The position numbers and the translations under genes were made by a program. Under the pieces are notes generated by a model that saw nothing but the letters and a program-made list of their open reading frames with translations, did no database searches and was not told the origin of the DNA. From Bacteroidales bacterium (GTDB lineage Bacteria > Bacteroidota > Bacteroidia > Bacteroidales > JAQXIO01): DNA of 62,804 nucleotides. Location: contig JAQXIO010000039.1 in the NCBI GenBank assembly GCA_029007825.1, positions 1-62,804 of the forward strand, in the 5' to 3' direction. Below are positions 18,953 to 28,048 of this stretch, piece by piece; position 1 is the stretch's first letter; each line of letters begins with the position of its first letter.

Positions 18953-19122
18953 AAATCTGCGAACGTGAAGTGATTGTGAAAAGCCGGGGTTTTCGCACCT
19001 ATTCATTTTCAACGTATTAGTTAAAATAAGGCTCAATTTATTGTTATAAAAAAGGAATTTAAATTACGTTCGCGGAATTCGCCTTTTAAATATATGATTA
19101 TCAATCGATTAAAATATATACA
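18953..19122 (+). promoter_or_regulatory. CRISPR leader region
   Basis: 170 bases of AT-rich DNA between cas2 and the first repeat, where type I-C leaders lie. It holds a hairpin-like GTGAAAA...TTTTCGCAC (about 18974-18999) and an 8-base inverted repeat GCGAACGT (18959-18966) / ACGTTCGC (19066-19073). I cannot locate a firm promoter. Confidence 0.55.
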
Positions 19123-19343
19123 GTCTCACCCTATATGGGTGAGTGAATTGAAACTGGGTAGTTGGCTCTCCTGACGGGACTTACGGTTAGTCTCACCCTA
19201 TATGGGTGAGTGAATTGAAACTTTTTCCCGGATGAATATGTCGGGATTGACAAGGTCTCACCCTATATGGGTGAGTGAATTGAAACACGATCGAAGGCGC
19301 GCCCGTTACCGACGACGTGGCCGTCTCACCCTATATGTGTGAG
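19123..19343 (+). CRISPR. Short type I-C CRISPR array, three spacers
   Basis: Three identical 32-base repeats at 19123-19154, 19190-19221 and 19255-19286 start GTCTCACCCTATATGGG and end TGAGTGAATTGAAAC, and contain the inverted arms CTCACCC/GGGTGAG. Spacers are 35, 33 and 36 bases (19155-19189, 19222-19254, 19287-19322). The last repeat starts at 19323 and matches only its first 21 bases, with one change (ATGTGTGAG for ATGGGTGAG); its 3' half is lost. A degenerate last repeat marks the leader-distal end, consistent with the leader on the cas2 side. No spacer matches other DNA in this window by eye. Confidence 0.95.
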
Positions 19344-19404
19344 ACGTAACCTATAGAGATAAAACCAAATAAATAAATTATATTTGTAACGTTTTTATAA
19401 TCCG

Positions 19405-19440
19405 GTCGCCCTTTTAATAGGAAGTGGCGTGAATTGAAAC
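19405..19440 (+). repeat. Lone CRISPR-repeat-like element of a second type
   Basis: A 36-base element that begins GTCGCCCTTTTAATAG and ends GGCGTGAATTGAAAC. It has inverted arms CGCC/GGCG and the same 3' end GTGAATTGAAAC as the array repeat, but a different and longer middle. Only one copy exists, 61 bases after the decayed end of the array. Confidence 0.6.
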
Positions 19441-19474
19441 AGTGTCTGTTTTTGTGTTGTAACTCAACTCACAT

Positions 19475-19508
19475 AAAATCGCACTCTATTAATGGAGTGC
19501 GATTTTAT
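19475..19508. terminator. Bidirectional terminator-like hairpin after the array
   Basis: AAAATCGCACTC pairs with GAGTGCGATTTT around TATTAATG, followed by ATTATATTAT. It closes the CRISPR region before the ferredoxin gene. Confidence 0.7.
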
Positions 19509-19711
19509 TATATTATATTCAAATTAAATTGTTACTTTCGGTTTGCTCTTTAAATTATCCGGGAGTAATATGCTCGGTTGCATATAAAAGAATTTTCATA
19601 ACGTTTGGTTAAGTATTTATTTTTACATTGGGGTAACTCAAATGAAATTCTTAAATATTGTCCTACAAAAAAGCGTTTCTTTATTTCAAGTTTTTAATAA
19701 ATAACAGGCAT

Positions 19712-20575
19712 ATGGATATTACATTAAGTATCGACGGGGAGAGTTGCATAAGGTGCGGGAAGTGTGTACGGGTTTGTCCGTCGGGGATTTTCCGTCAGGA
19801 GGCGCCTAAGGGTGCTATCGAACTGCAGTATATAGAAAGTTGCATCGGTTGCGGACATTGCGTGGCTGTTTGCCCTACGGGATCGGTGCGTCATAATTTA
19901 TTCCCGCCGGAGAGGGTGCATCCTATCGATTATGCGGAATTGCCGACACCGGAGCAGATGATGCTTTTATGTAAGGCGCGCCGCTCGAACCGGGCTATTA
20001 CAAAGAAGCCTGTTCCTCCGGAATTCTTAGATCAGATCGTGGAAGCGGCCCACCGTGCTCCGACGGCGAGCAATGCCCAAAAGATTTCATTCACGGTTGT
20101 TACCGATCGGGAGAGATTGCGGGGTATAGCGGATTTTACTATCGGGGTTTTCGACAAGGTGCTAAAACGGATTGAAAATCCACTGCTGAAGCCTATCGTT
20201 AAGCTTTTGGTTCCGGGGCTTTACAGGTATGTACCTGTTTTCAAACGACTGAAAAGGGAGCATGAAGCGGGTAACGATCCTATTTTACGCAAGGCGACGG
20301 CGGTTATCCTTATCCATTCGCCGAAGTCGAACCGTTTCGGGTGCGAAGATGCGAATCTGGCTTACGAGAACGGTTCGCTGATGGCCGAGTGCTTAGGGGT
20401 TAGCCAGGTTTATATGGGTTTCGTGCTTTCTGCGATTAAGCAGGAGAACGAGGGTTCGCTTGCCAAATCTTTCGGTATCGACGGTCGTATTTATGCAATT
20501 ATGGCTTTGGGTATGCCGGCTTTCCGCTATCCGAATTACACCGACCGGAAAGATGTAGAGGTTACCAAATTCTAA
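19712..20575 (+). CDS. Ferredoxin-nitroreductase fusion protein
   Basis: A 287-residue fusion. Residues 1-70 hold two 4Fe-4S motifs (CIRCGKCVRVCPSG and CIGCGHCVAVCPTG), and the rest is an FMN-binding nitroreductase domain (RRSNRAITKKPVP; AAHRAPTASNAQ; ending with MALGMPAFRYPNY). Such enzymes pass electrons from a ferredoxin-type donor to flavin; the physiological acceptor is unknown. The start is set at ATG 19712 because the peptide MDITLSIDGESCIRCGKC is the normal N-terminus; the 18 extra upstream codons are AT-rich and unlike the family. It stands alone and ends before a strong hairpin terminator at 20695. Confidence 0.9.
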   Translation: MDITLSIDGESCIRCGKCVRVCPSGIFRQEAPKGAIELQYIESCIGCGHCVAVCPTGSVRHNLFPPERVHPIDYAELPTPEQMMLLCKARRSNRAITKKPVPPEFLDQIVEAAHRAPTASNAQKISFTVVTDRERLRGIADFTIGVFDKVLKRIENPLLKPIVKLLVPGLYRYVPVFKRLKREHEAGNDPILRKATAVILIHSPKSNRFGCEDANLAYENGSLMAECLGVSQVYMGFVLSAIKQENEGSLAKSFGIDGRIYAIMALGMPAFRYPNYTDRKDVEVTKF

Positions 20576-20694
20576 CCGATGATTTTCTTTCGGGTAATGA
20601 AAATAAAGAAGGGTGTGTCTAACAAGTTTTTTTAAGTCTCCGAGAATTAAATATTTGAAACTAACCCGGAAGTGGCACGCATAAAGACATAGAA

Positions 20695-20735
20695 AAAGAG
20701 AGTGTCTCCGACTTGTTTGACACTCTCTTCTTATT
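20695..20735. terminator. Terminator shared by two convergent genes
   Basis: AAGAGAGTGTC (20696-20706) pairs with GACACTCTCTT (20719-20729), with A-rich and T-rich flanks on either side. It can serve both the ferredoxin-nitroreductase gene and the convergent peroxiredoxin gene. Confidence 0.75.
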
Positions 20736-20794
20736 ATTTACCGTTTGCGGCGTTTGTTTCTCCGGACGGAATCTTTTGTCCGGAATGTGTGTAA

Positions 20795-21508
20795 TTATTT
20801 TTTCTTGCCGAGCTTACTTTCTACTTCCTCTTTCGATAGTGCCTGGGTACAGAAGAACCAGTCGTAATAGGTAAATCCTTTCTTGTCTTTGCTTTCGGCG
20901 CGTTGCTGGGCGGCTTTTACGGTACTGGCGGTAGGGATTATGACTTCGTCGCCGGGACGCCAGTCGGCCGGAAGGGCTACCTCGAAATTATCGACGGTTT
21001 GCAGACCGATGAGTATCCGTTTTATCTCATCGAAATTACGCCCCAACGACATCGGGTAATAGAGGATTGTACGGATGATGCCTTCCGGATCGATAAAGAA
21101 GACGGCGCGCACGGCTTTCGTTTCGCTTTCGCCGGGCTGGAGCATTCCGTACATTTTCGCTACATGCATGGTAACGTCGTCAATCAGGGGGAAGGTTATT
21201 TCTATATTCTTCATTCCTTTATAGTCGATCTTATCTTTAATTGTCCGCAGCCATGCGATGTGGCTGAAGAGTCCGTCAATCGACAATCCGACGAGCTGGC
21301 AGTTTAGGTCTTCAAATTCTTTCGCCATTTTCCCGAATGTTATGAATTCGGAAGTGCATACGGGGGTAAAATCGGCCGGGTGGCTGAAAAGGATAATCCA
21401 CTTTCCTTTATAATCCTGCGGGAATTCAATGGGTCCCTGTGTTGTTACTGCTCTAAAGGAGGGTGCTTTTTCTCCGATTCTGGGCATTACATTTACTTCA
21501 TTGTCCAT
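20795..21508 (-). CDS. Peroxiredoxin (AhpC/TSA family, Prx6-like)
   Basis: A 237-residue thiol peroxidase that reduces hydrogen peroxide and organic peroxides in the cytoplasm. The peroxidatic cysteine lies in HPADFTPVCTSEF near residue 50. A second cysteine in the C-terminal YYDWFFCTQALS matches the position of the resolving cysteine in the archaeal-type long peroxiredoxins. The length fits the Prx6/archaeal class rather than the 2-Cys AhpC class of about 190 residues. It is single and convergent with the ferredoxin-nitroreductase gene. A reductant partner is not encoded nearby. Confidence 0.93.
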   Translation of the reverse strand: MDNEVNVMPRIGEKAPSFRAVTTQGPIEFPQDYKGKWIILFSHPADFTPVCTSEFITFGKMAKEFEDLNCQLVGLSIDGLFSHIAWLRTIKDKIDYKGMKNIEITFPLIDDVTMHVAKMYGMLQPGESETKAVRAVFFIDPEGIIRTILYYPMSLGRNFDEIKRILIGLQTVDNFEVALPADWRPGDEVIIPTASTVKAAQQRAESKDKKGFTYYDWFFCTQALSKEEVESKLGKKK

Positions 21509-21763
21509 GATCTTGTATTTAAAATGTTGTTGTTTACCTATAACATCTTCTTTTATTTCATGGTTTTATCTTTTAACAGGAAAAGTATGTTTCTTTCATT
21601 TCCGGGAATTTCCATCCGTTTCAGACCGATTTTTTTATCAAACGCAACAAGAAAAAGAAAAAAATGCAACAGAAGGGGTTTCGGACAACTCAAAAACAGA
21701 GTTTTTTTATATTGTGCACAAAAGAAATCCGGCTTGTTTCGTTCTTAGTAATTAAAGTTTTTT

Positions 21764-21771
21764 TATTTTTG
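21764..21771 (+). promoter_or_regulatory. Possible -7 box of the sigma factor gene
   Basis: TATTTTTG matches TAnnTTTG, 44 bases before the ATG at 21816. It sits in a T-rich run, so a chance match is possible. Confidence 0.4.
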
Positions 21772-21815
21772 TGTACAGGCCCTATAATCTAATACGAACG
21801 AAAAAACAATTTTTC

Positions 21816-22316
21816 ATGGACAAGACTTTGCTCCAAGAGAAACTCGTAGGTCTGCAAGATTCCATGTATTACTTTGCCTTTTCCCTTACCAGAAATTCCG
21901 AAGATGCCTTCGACTTAATGCAGGATACGATTTTAAAGGTGTTGCAGCAATACCAAATGTTTACGGTGGATTATCATTTCAGCGGCTGGGTGCTTACCAT
22001 TATGCGGAATCTTTTTATCAACAATTACAGAAAGCTTTCCCAGCAAAAGAACTATCCAGAATGTTTTTCTTATATCCATAAGGTCGAAAACAATATAAGG
22101 TTATATTATTCTCCCGACGATCTTTACGACATCAATCAGATTATGCAAGCTATCGGTACTTTGATTCCGGAATACAAAACGACTTTTTCCCTGTATCTAT
22201 CAGGTTATAGTTATGCTGAAATAGCTGAAAGGCAAAATATCCCGTTAGGTACCGTAAAGGCCCGCATCCATATGGCCAGGCGCCATCTGAAAAAGCAGTT
22301 GAAGGAGTTTCAGTAA
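21816..22316 (+). CDS. ECF-type RNA polymerase sigma factor
   Basis: A 166-residue sigma-70 family protein of the extracytoplasmic-function class. Region 2 covers about residues 12-80 (MYYFAFSLTRNSEDAFDLMQDTILKVL; GWVLTIMRNLFINNYRK) and region 4 covers about 110-160 (GYSYAEIAERQNIPLGTVKARIHMARRHLKK, a helix-turn-helix that reads the -35 box). The start is placed at ATG 21816 because the frame above it overlaps the probable promoter. No anti-sigma factor or TonB-dependent receptor is adjacent, so it belongs to the stand-alone group often seen in Bacteroidetes. Its regulon is unknown. Confidence 0.92.
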   Translation: MDKTLLQEKLVGLQDSMYYFAFSLTRNSEDAFDLMQDTILKVLQQYQMFTVDYHFSGWVLTIMRNLFINNYRKLSQQKNYPECFSYIHKVENNIRLYYSPDDLYDINQIMQAIGTLIPEYKTTFSLYLSGYSYAEIAERQNIPLGTVKARIHMARRHLKKQLKEFQ

Positions 22317-22766
22317 TTTTTCCGGGCTGAATATACCACATATATACCGCTTAAGCCATATTCTACTACTGGGAAAAAGTGGTTTCCGTACAAAAGATTT
22401 ACCGAAAACCGGGGTGTAAGCATTATTTACGGCAAGATGTATTCAGCGTTAAAATCATTGCATGACAAAATATTCTGAGCTATAAGGGGGCTCCTGTTGT
22501 GAGAACGACAACTGTCCGTAATAATCCGAAGGCGTAATTTCCCGGGATTTTTTACCTTACGGAAGAGTTAGGATTTTGATTTTCAGAATCCCGGCAATCG
22601 AAAAAACGATCTAAATACACTAAAAAACGGACCAGAAAATTATCCGAATATGTAAAAAATGTAATTTAGCAGACGGAATAAATATCCGGGTGACAAGTCC
22701 GGGTAGGGTATTTTTTCCCAATCTAAAGAAAGAATGTATTTATCAATCATACAAAACAACCATACT
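22317..22766. other. Gap without genes, about 450 bases
   Basis: No coding frame, RNA gene or clear promoter is visible. The region is AT-rich near its right end. It may contain the promoter of the DUF4886 gene, but I cannot place it. Confidence 0.4.
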
Positions 22767-23672
22767 ATGAAACATTTACTCCGCACCGTACTGATTATCG
22801 GCCTGAGCATTTTCTACATTTCCGTTTCGGGCCAGAATATAACCAACTATCCTATCCCGCAGAATCCGGATACGCTCCGCATACTGGGTATCGGGAACAG
22901 TTTCACAGACGACGGGATGATGTATCTGCCCGATTTGCTCGAGGCGGCGGGTATCAAAAACGTGATACTTGGACGCCTTTATATCGGGGGGTGTACGTTA
23001 GAGCGTCATTGCCGGGAATATGAAGGTGATGTTCCCGCATATGTATATTACAAGTCTACGGACAATAAATGGGAAACGGTATCGCAAAAAGCTACCCTGA
23101 CACAGGGCATATCAGACGAGAAGTGGGATATCGTCGTATTGCAGCAGGCTTCGGGCAGTTCGGGCATTTACCAGAGTTACCAGCCATGGCTGGATAAACT
23201 GATCGAGATCGTGCGCCTTCATTGCAATAATGCCGGGGCGTGCATTGCGTGGCAACAGACGTGGGCTTACTCTACCGGTTCAAATCATGGCGAGTTTCCG
23301 CGCTATTACAAGAGCCAGGAGATTATGTACAAAGCTATCATAGCCTCAACCAAACAGCTTATGGAGGATACTCCGATACAGACTATCATTCCTTCAGGCA
23401 CAACGATCCAGAACCTGAGGGAGACTTTACCGGGCGACTCGTTAGAATTTACCCGCGACGGTTTTCACCTCAGCCTTACCATGGGGCGCTATGCTGCTGC
23501 GTGCGCCTGGTTCCAGGCATTGGTGGGCCCGTCTTTAAGGACTACCATAGACAAAAATCCCTACCGGTTGGCAGGAACTCCCAACGTCCTGACGGAAGAG
23601 CAGGCTCTGGCGTGCCAATTAGCAGCGAGAAGAGCTTGCATCCGGATGTTTTCGGCCTGGACGGAAGAATAA
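22767..23672 (+). CDS. Secreted DUF4886 (SGNH-hydrolase-like) protein
   Basis: A 301-residue exported protein. The start at 22767 gives a normal signal peptide (MKHLLRTVLIIGLSIFYISV, then SGQ); the upstream in-frame ATG at 22734 would add a polar extension before it. The mature protein has ILGIGNSFTDDGMMYLPDLL, which resembles block I of SGNH esterases (GNSFT in place of GDS), and a C-terminal DGFHLS that corresponds to the D-x-x-H block. A carbohydrate-esterase role is plausible but not proven. It is a single gene with a strong hairpin terminator at 23692. Confidence 0.87.
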   Translation: MKHLLRTVLIIGLSIFYISVSGQNITNYPIPQNPDTLRILGIGNSFTDDGMMYLPDLLEAAGIKNVILGRLYIGGCTLERHCREYEGDVPAYVYYKSTDNKWETVSQKATLTQGISDEKWDIVVLQQASGSSGIYQSYQPWLDKLIEIVRLHCNNAGACIAWQQTWAYSTGSNHGEFPRYYKSQEIMYKAIIASTKQLMEDTPIQTIIPSGTTIQNLRETLPGDSLEFTRDGFHLSLTMGRYAAACAWFQALVGPSLRTTIDKNPYRLAGTPNVLTEEQALACQLAARRACIRMFSAWTEE

Positions 23673-23691
23673 AAAATATATAAGAGATTCA

Positions 23692-23742
23692 ATCCGTTTG
23701 ACATTTAGTTTACGTCTATTGTCAAACGGATCGATTTATTTT
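23692..23742 (+). terminator. Terminator of the DUF4886 gene
   Basis: ATCCGTTTGACA (23692-23703) pairs perfectly with TGTCAAACGGAT (23720-23731), followed by CGATTTATTTTT. Confidence 0.8.
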
Positions 23743-23942
23743 TCGCCAGCCGAAATCCGAATATAAAGCACATAAACAGAATCTCTTGTATAACCAGACT
23801 GTTTTCCTTATCAGGATATTATAGAGGCAAATTATAGCGCAAGAGGGGAGCCGATGTCTCGCATTCATACAATAAATGCCTTAAAAAAAGGGATTTATAT
23901 CCGATAAAATATCAAATAAACGCGAGGGCACAAGTTTTTTTG

Positions 23943-23950
23943 TACTTTTG
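23943..23950 (+). promoter_or_regulatory. -7 box of the YhcH - MscS - ligase run
   Basis: TACTTTTG matches TAnnTTTG, 35 bases before the YhcH-like start codon. The upstream box is not clear. Confidence 0.55.
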
Positions 23951-23984
23951 AAAGAAATTCAATCATTTAGTTTGTTATAAGGAT

Positions 23985-24428
23985 ATGATTATAGCTTCAT
24001 TAGAAAATTCAAGCCGCATTGAACCGTTACATCCGTCATTCAAAAAGGTCTTCGATTATCTGAGATCGACCGACTTTACGACCCTTGAAGAGGGAAAGTT
24101 TCCCATAGACGAGCGTATTGTTCTGTCTATTGCAACAATTATGGGTAAAGAGCGTTGCGAGGCTCCCCTCGAAACGCACCACAAGTATATCGATATCCAG
24201 ATGCCTATCAACACGACCGAGACTTACGGATGGAAGCCTTTATCGGAACTTACGGCTTTATCGGTACCTTACGATATAGACAAGGATATTACTTTTTTCG
24301 ACGATTGCCCGAGCGTTTTCGTACCGGTGGATCCGGGTAATTTTATTATTTTCTTTCCGGAAGACGCGCATGCTCCGGGGATCGGGAATGTTCCGATCAA
24401 AAAAATAGTTGTCAAAATCAAGCTCTGA
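23985..24428 (+). CDS. YhcH/YjgK/YiaL family cupin protein
   Basis: A 147-residue cytoplasmic protein of the DUF386 family, a cupin-like beta barrel that binds metal. Family marks are LETHHKYIDIQMPINTTE and FFPEDAHAPGI, whose His and Glu residues form the metal site. Relatives are associated with sialic acid and other sugar catabolism, or with the beta subunit of some galactosidases, but here there are no sugar genes around it. It starts a plus-strand run with the MscS channel, 6 bases downstream, so co-transcription is likely. Confidence 0.92.
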   Translation: MIIASLENSSRIEPLHPSFKKVFDYLRSTDFTTLEEGKFPIDERIVLSIATIMGKERCEAPLETHHKYIDIQMPINTTETYGWKPLSELTALSVPYDIDKDITFFDDCPSVFVPVDPGNFIIFFPEDAHAPGIGNVPIKKIVVKIKL

Positions 24429-24434
24429 CCGTTT

Positions 24435-26315
24435 ATGAACAAATCGTTTACAGTTCTATTCTTCCTCATCCTGTTTTCATGCAGTTTGCTTTCGGGACAA
24501 TCCCAAGACAAACGCGCAACAGGTATTTCAAGCCGGGAGTATGAGCTGCTGAAACGGACGCTTGACTCGATACAGGCTACGGATTCGGCACAAAATGCCG
24601 TTTTGATTAACGAGGTGAGCCAGCTGCGCCTGCGTGAGGCTACGCTGTTAAGCGAATTAGAGGGACACCGGTCGGCTTCTTTGTCGGACTCGGCGAAAAA
24701 GGCTGCCCGTATTTCGAGAATCGACTCGCTGAGGTCGCTAACGAAAGGTGCTCCGCTTATCATAGACCATGATACGATTCTGGTACTTTATGCACCGATG
24801 GGGGGCGTGTTGCCGGAGGAGCGCGTGGAGGATATGCGGCATAAGCTGAGGCAGATCAGTAAATTGTGGAAGGTTGAACCTGATTCTATCTACCTGTTCG
24901 ATGCGGAACGGGAGACGGATATTATGTATAAGAAACAGCTTATCATGCGGGTTTCGGATGAAGATGCGCTCTGGATGAATGTTTCACGGGAGGAGTTGGC
25001 TTCGGCTTACCGCGCCGACCTTGTAAAGGGGCTGACGTATCTGATAAAGGAGAATAGTATTATGGAGATTATCAAGCAGATATTCTTCAGCCTTCTCATT
25101 ATCTGCGGACAGGTGTTGTTTATAATCGGCATCAACGTGCTTTACCGTAGAGCGGTAAAGTATATCGGATGGCTGAAAGAGAACAAGCTCCACCCTATCA
25201 GTATCAAGGGGTACGAATTTTTCAACGTAGACCGGCAAGCGCGGCTTTTACAATTAGGGGCGCACGGGATACGGCTTATCATCGACCTTATTATGCTGAT
25301 GATTACGCTTCCGTTTATTTTCTATATCTTCCCTCCTACCAAAACGTGGGCTACTACGATTTACAATTATATACTGATTCCGGTCAAGATGATCGGGAAA
25401 TCGATTATCGATTATCTGCCGAACCTTTTTACGATCGTGGTGATTATCGTTGTAATGCATTACCTGTTAAAGGGGTTACGGTTTATCACGAACGAAATCG
25501 AGGCCGGCCGTCTGAAGATCAACGGTTTTTACCAGGACTGGGCGCAACCTACGTTTAATTTAGTGCGTTTTCTGCTCTATATTTTCACAGTGGCCATTAT
25601 CTATCCCTATCTGCCGGGATCGGATTCGAATATATTCAAGGGGCTTTCTGTATTCGTCGGCCTGATCGTTTCGCTGGGTTCGACTTCTATCATTGCCAAT
25701 ATCGGTGCAGGATTCGTAATTACCTATATGCGTCCCTTCAAAATAGGGGATCGTATCAAACTGAACGAGACGGTGGGCTTTATCGTAGAAAAATCGCCGC
25801 TCGTCACCCGTATCAAAACGCCTAAGAATGAGATCGTAACGGTTCCGAATTCGTTTATCCTGACTTCGGTAACGACGAACTATTCTACTTCGGCAGAGGA
25901 TAAAGGATTGATTATTCACTCTACGGTATCTATCGGCTACGATGTGCCATGGCGTCAGGTGCATGAATTGCTTATCGACGCGGCCAAGAGCACGCCGGGT
26001 GTACTGGACGATCCGAAACCGTTCGTGCTTCAAACAGAGTTGAGCGATTATTATCCGGTGTACCAGGTCAATGCTTATATCAAGGATGTGAGGAATTTAC
26101 TGAGTATTTATTCTATCCTGCACGAGAATATACAGGATAAGTTCAACGAGGCAGGCGTGGAGATTATGTCGCCTCATTACCGTGCTGAGCGGGATGGGAA
26201 TACGACGACGATACCGGAGATGTACTGGAAAAAGGATGCAAAAAAAGAGCCGGTTGAGACACCGCTCTCCCCGCCTCCACCTACCGGCGCTGCTCCGAGC
26301 GAGAATGTGACTTAG
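24435..26315 (+). CDS. MscS-family mechanosensitive channel
   Basis: A 626-residue channel that opens under membrane tension to release solutes during hypo-osmotic shock. It has a signal peptide (1-22), a periplasmic coiled-coil-rich part up to about residue 200, and about five hydrophobic spans between roughly 205 and 435. The conserved MscS pore and beta domain (GLIVSLGSTSIIANIGAG, then YMRPFKIGDRIKLNE and TVPNSFILTSVTTNYS) fill residues 410-590. A Pro-rich tail ends the protein. It is larger than MscS itself and resembles the medium-sized Bacteroidetes forms. It is flanked closely by the YhcH-like gene and the acyl-CoA synthetase. Confidence 0.92.
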   Translation: MNKSFTVLFFLILFSCSLLSGQSQDKRATGISSREYELLKRTLDSIQATDSAQNAVLINEVSQLRLREATLLSELEGHRSASLSDSAKKAARISRIDSLRSLTKGAPLIIDHDTILVLYAPMGGVLPEERVEDMRHKLRQISKLWKVEPDSIYLFDAERETDIMYKKQLIMRVSDEDALWMNVSREELASAYRADLVKGLTYLIKENSIMEIIKQIFFSLLIICGQVLFIIGINVLYRRAVKYIGWLKENKLHPISIKGYEFFNVDRQARLLQLGAHGIRLIIDLIMLMITLPFIFYIFPPTKTWATTIYNYILIPVKMIGKSIIDYLPNLFTIVVIIVVMHYLLKGLRFITNEIEAGRLKINGFYQDWAQPTFNLVRFLLYIFTVAIIYPYLPGSDSNIFKGLSVFVGLIVSLGSTSIIANIGAGFVITYMRPFKIGDRIKLNETVGFIVEKSPLVTRIKTPKNEIVTVPNSFILTSVTTNYSTSAEDKGLIIHSTVSIGYDVPWRQVHELLIDAAKSTPGVLDDPKPFVLQTELSDYYPVYQVNAYIKDVRNLLSIYSILHENIQDKFNEAGVEIMSPHYRAERDGNTTTIPEMYWKKDAKKEPVETPLSPPPPTGAAPSENVT

Positions 26316-26340
26316 AATAACCCCGATAAATGCATAAGTT

Positions 26341-27987
26341 ATGAAAGAACGTTTTTTACAGTTGATAGAGGATAGCATCCGTAATTACTGGGATGTTCCG
26401 GCGTTTTCCGATTATAAGGGGGAGACGTTTTATTACCGCGATGTTGCCGAACATATTGCGAAATATCATGTTCTGCTGGAGCTTTTAGGTATTAAAAAGG
26501 GCGATAAGGTGGCTTTGGTGGGAAGAAACAGTTCGCACTGGGCAATGGCTTTTTTCGGTACATTGTCGTATGGTGCGGTTATCGTTCCTATTTTACATGA
26601 TTTTAAACCGGATAATATTCATCATATCGTTACGCACTCGGAGGCAAAGATACTGCTTTGCGGCGATGTGATCTGGGAAAACCTGACGGCTACGGAGATG
26701 CCGAAGCTGAAATATATGTGCCGCTTAGACCAGATATTCAGTAGTGAGCCTTGCGGTGCGGCATTGAACAAGCATCTGAAAAAACGGGATACGATTTTTC
26801 AACAGCGTTTCAAAAATTTCGGTCCGCAATCGGTTCATTACCATATCGAGAAACCGGAGGAGTTAGCTGTGTTGAGTTATACGTCGGGGACAACGAGCAT
26901 GTCGAAGGGGGTTATGCTTCCTTACCGGAGCCTGTGGTCGAATATCCGTTTTTCAATAGACAGCCTTCCGTATGTGCATCCGGGAGATCATATCGTATGT
27001 ATGTTGCCGATGGCGCATATGTATGGGTTGGCGTTCGAGATTCTGAATTCTTTTGCGAAGGGGTGTCATGTGCATTTCCTGACGCGTACGCCTTCGCCGA
27101 AGATTATTGCGGAATCGTTCGCTACGGTGAAACCGATCCTGATTCTTGCTGTTCCGCTTATTATAGAAAAGATCGTCCGGAACAAGATTTTCCCGATTTT
27201 AGAGAAGCCTCATATCCGCTTCCTGATGAAGCTGCCTTTTATGGATAAAACGATTTACGGAATGATCCGGAAAAAGATGGTGGAGGCTTTCGGCGGAGCG
27301 TTCGAAGAGGTGGTTATCGGGGGTGCTGCCCTCAACAAGGATATCGAGAGTTTCCTGCGCCGCATCCGTTTCCCTTATACGGTGGGTTACGGTATGACGG
27401 AATGCGGGCCTTTGGTTTCTTACAGTCCGTGGCGCGAATTCCGCGAAGGTTCCGTGGGGCGTGTGGTTGCGCGGATGGAGGTTTGCATTAACTCGAAAGA
27501 TCCGCAAAAAAAGGTGGGCGAGATATTGGTACGGGGTGATAACGTTATGCTGGGGTATTATAAGAATCCCGAGGCGACGAAGGCCGTATTTATGCGCGAC
27601 GGCTGGATGAATACGGGCGACCTGGGCCTTATCGACGAAGAGGGTAATATTTTTATCAAGGGGCGCAGCAAGACCATGATTCTCGGACCTTCGGGACAGA
27701 ACATCTATCCGGAAGAGATCGAGGGTCAACTGAATAATATGGATTATGTGAACGAATCGCTTATCGTCGAGAAGGACGGAAGGCTTACGGCTTTGATTAA
27801 TCCCGACTGGGGTGCTCTGGATATGGCCAGAATCCCGCCGCGAAATGTAGAGAAGCTGATGCAGGAGAATATCAAGGAGCTGAATAAGAAGCTGCCTGCT
27901 TTCAGTCAGATTACAGGTATCAAGCTTTATCAGGAAGAGTTCGACAAGACTCCGAAACGAAGTATCAAACGGTATTTGTACCAGTAA
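26341..27987 (+). CDS. Long-chain acyl-CoA synthetase (AMP-binding enzyme)
   Basis: A 548-residue member of the ANL superfamily that activates a carboxylic acid, most likely a fatty acid, first to acyl-AMP and then to acyl-CoA. The core motifs are present: P-loop-like SYTSGTTSMSKGVMLPYRS (A3, near 185), GYGMTECGPLVSY (A5, near 353), MNTGDLGLIDEEGNIFIKGR (A7-A8, near 423-442) and the C-terminal catalytic lysine region KTPKRSIKRYLY. It lies 25 bases after the MscS gene. A hairpin terminator follows at 28014. The acyl specificity cannot be read from the sequence. Confidence 0.92.
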   Translation: MKERFLQLIEDSIRNYWDVPAFSDYKGETFYYRDVAEHIAKYHVLLELLGIKKGDKVALVGRNSSHWAMAFFGTLSYGAVIVPILHDFKPDNIHHIVTHSEAKILLCGDVIWENLTATEMPKLKYMCRLDQIFSSEPCGAALNKHLKKRDTIFQQRFKNFGPQSVHYHIEKPEELAVLSYTSGTTSMSKGVMLPYRSLWSNIRFSIDSLPYVHPGDHIVCMLPMAHMYGLAFEILNSFAKGCHVHFLTRTPSPKIIAESFATVKPILILAVPLIIEKIVRNKIFPILEKPHIRFLMKLPFMDKTIYGMIRKKMVEAFGGAFEEVVIGGAALNKDIESFLRRIRFPYTVGYGMTECGPLVSYSPWREFREGSVGRVVARMEVCINSKDPQKKVGEILVRGDNVMLGYYKNPEATKAVFMRDGWMNTGDLGLIDEEGNIFIKGRSKTMILGPSGQNIYPEEIEGQLNNMDYVNESLIVEKDGRLTALINPDWGALDMARIPPRNVEKLMQENIKELNKKLPAFSQITGIKLYQEEFDKTPKRSIKRYLYQ

Positions 27988-28013
27988 TTATAGGCTTTTT
28001 ATTATTATAGGGT

Positions 28014-28048
28014 GTCCTTTGTTCCGGAAACGGGGCAAAGGATATTTT
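28014..28048 (+). terminator. Terminator of the acyl-CoA synthetase gene
   Basis: TCCTTTG (28015-28021) pairs with CAAAGGA (28036-28042), followed by TATTTTTC. Confidence 0.6.

Noticed and set aside
19155..19322. Possible self-targeting spacers
   Set aside because: By eye none of the three spacers matches other DNA in this window. The rest of the genome cannot be judged here.
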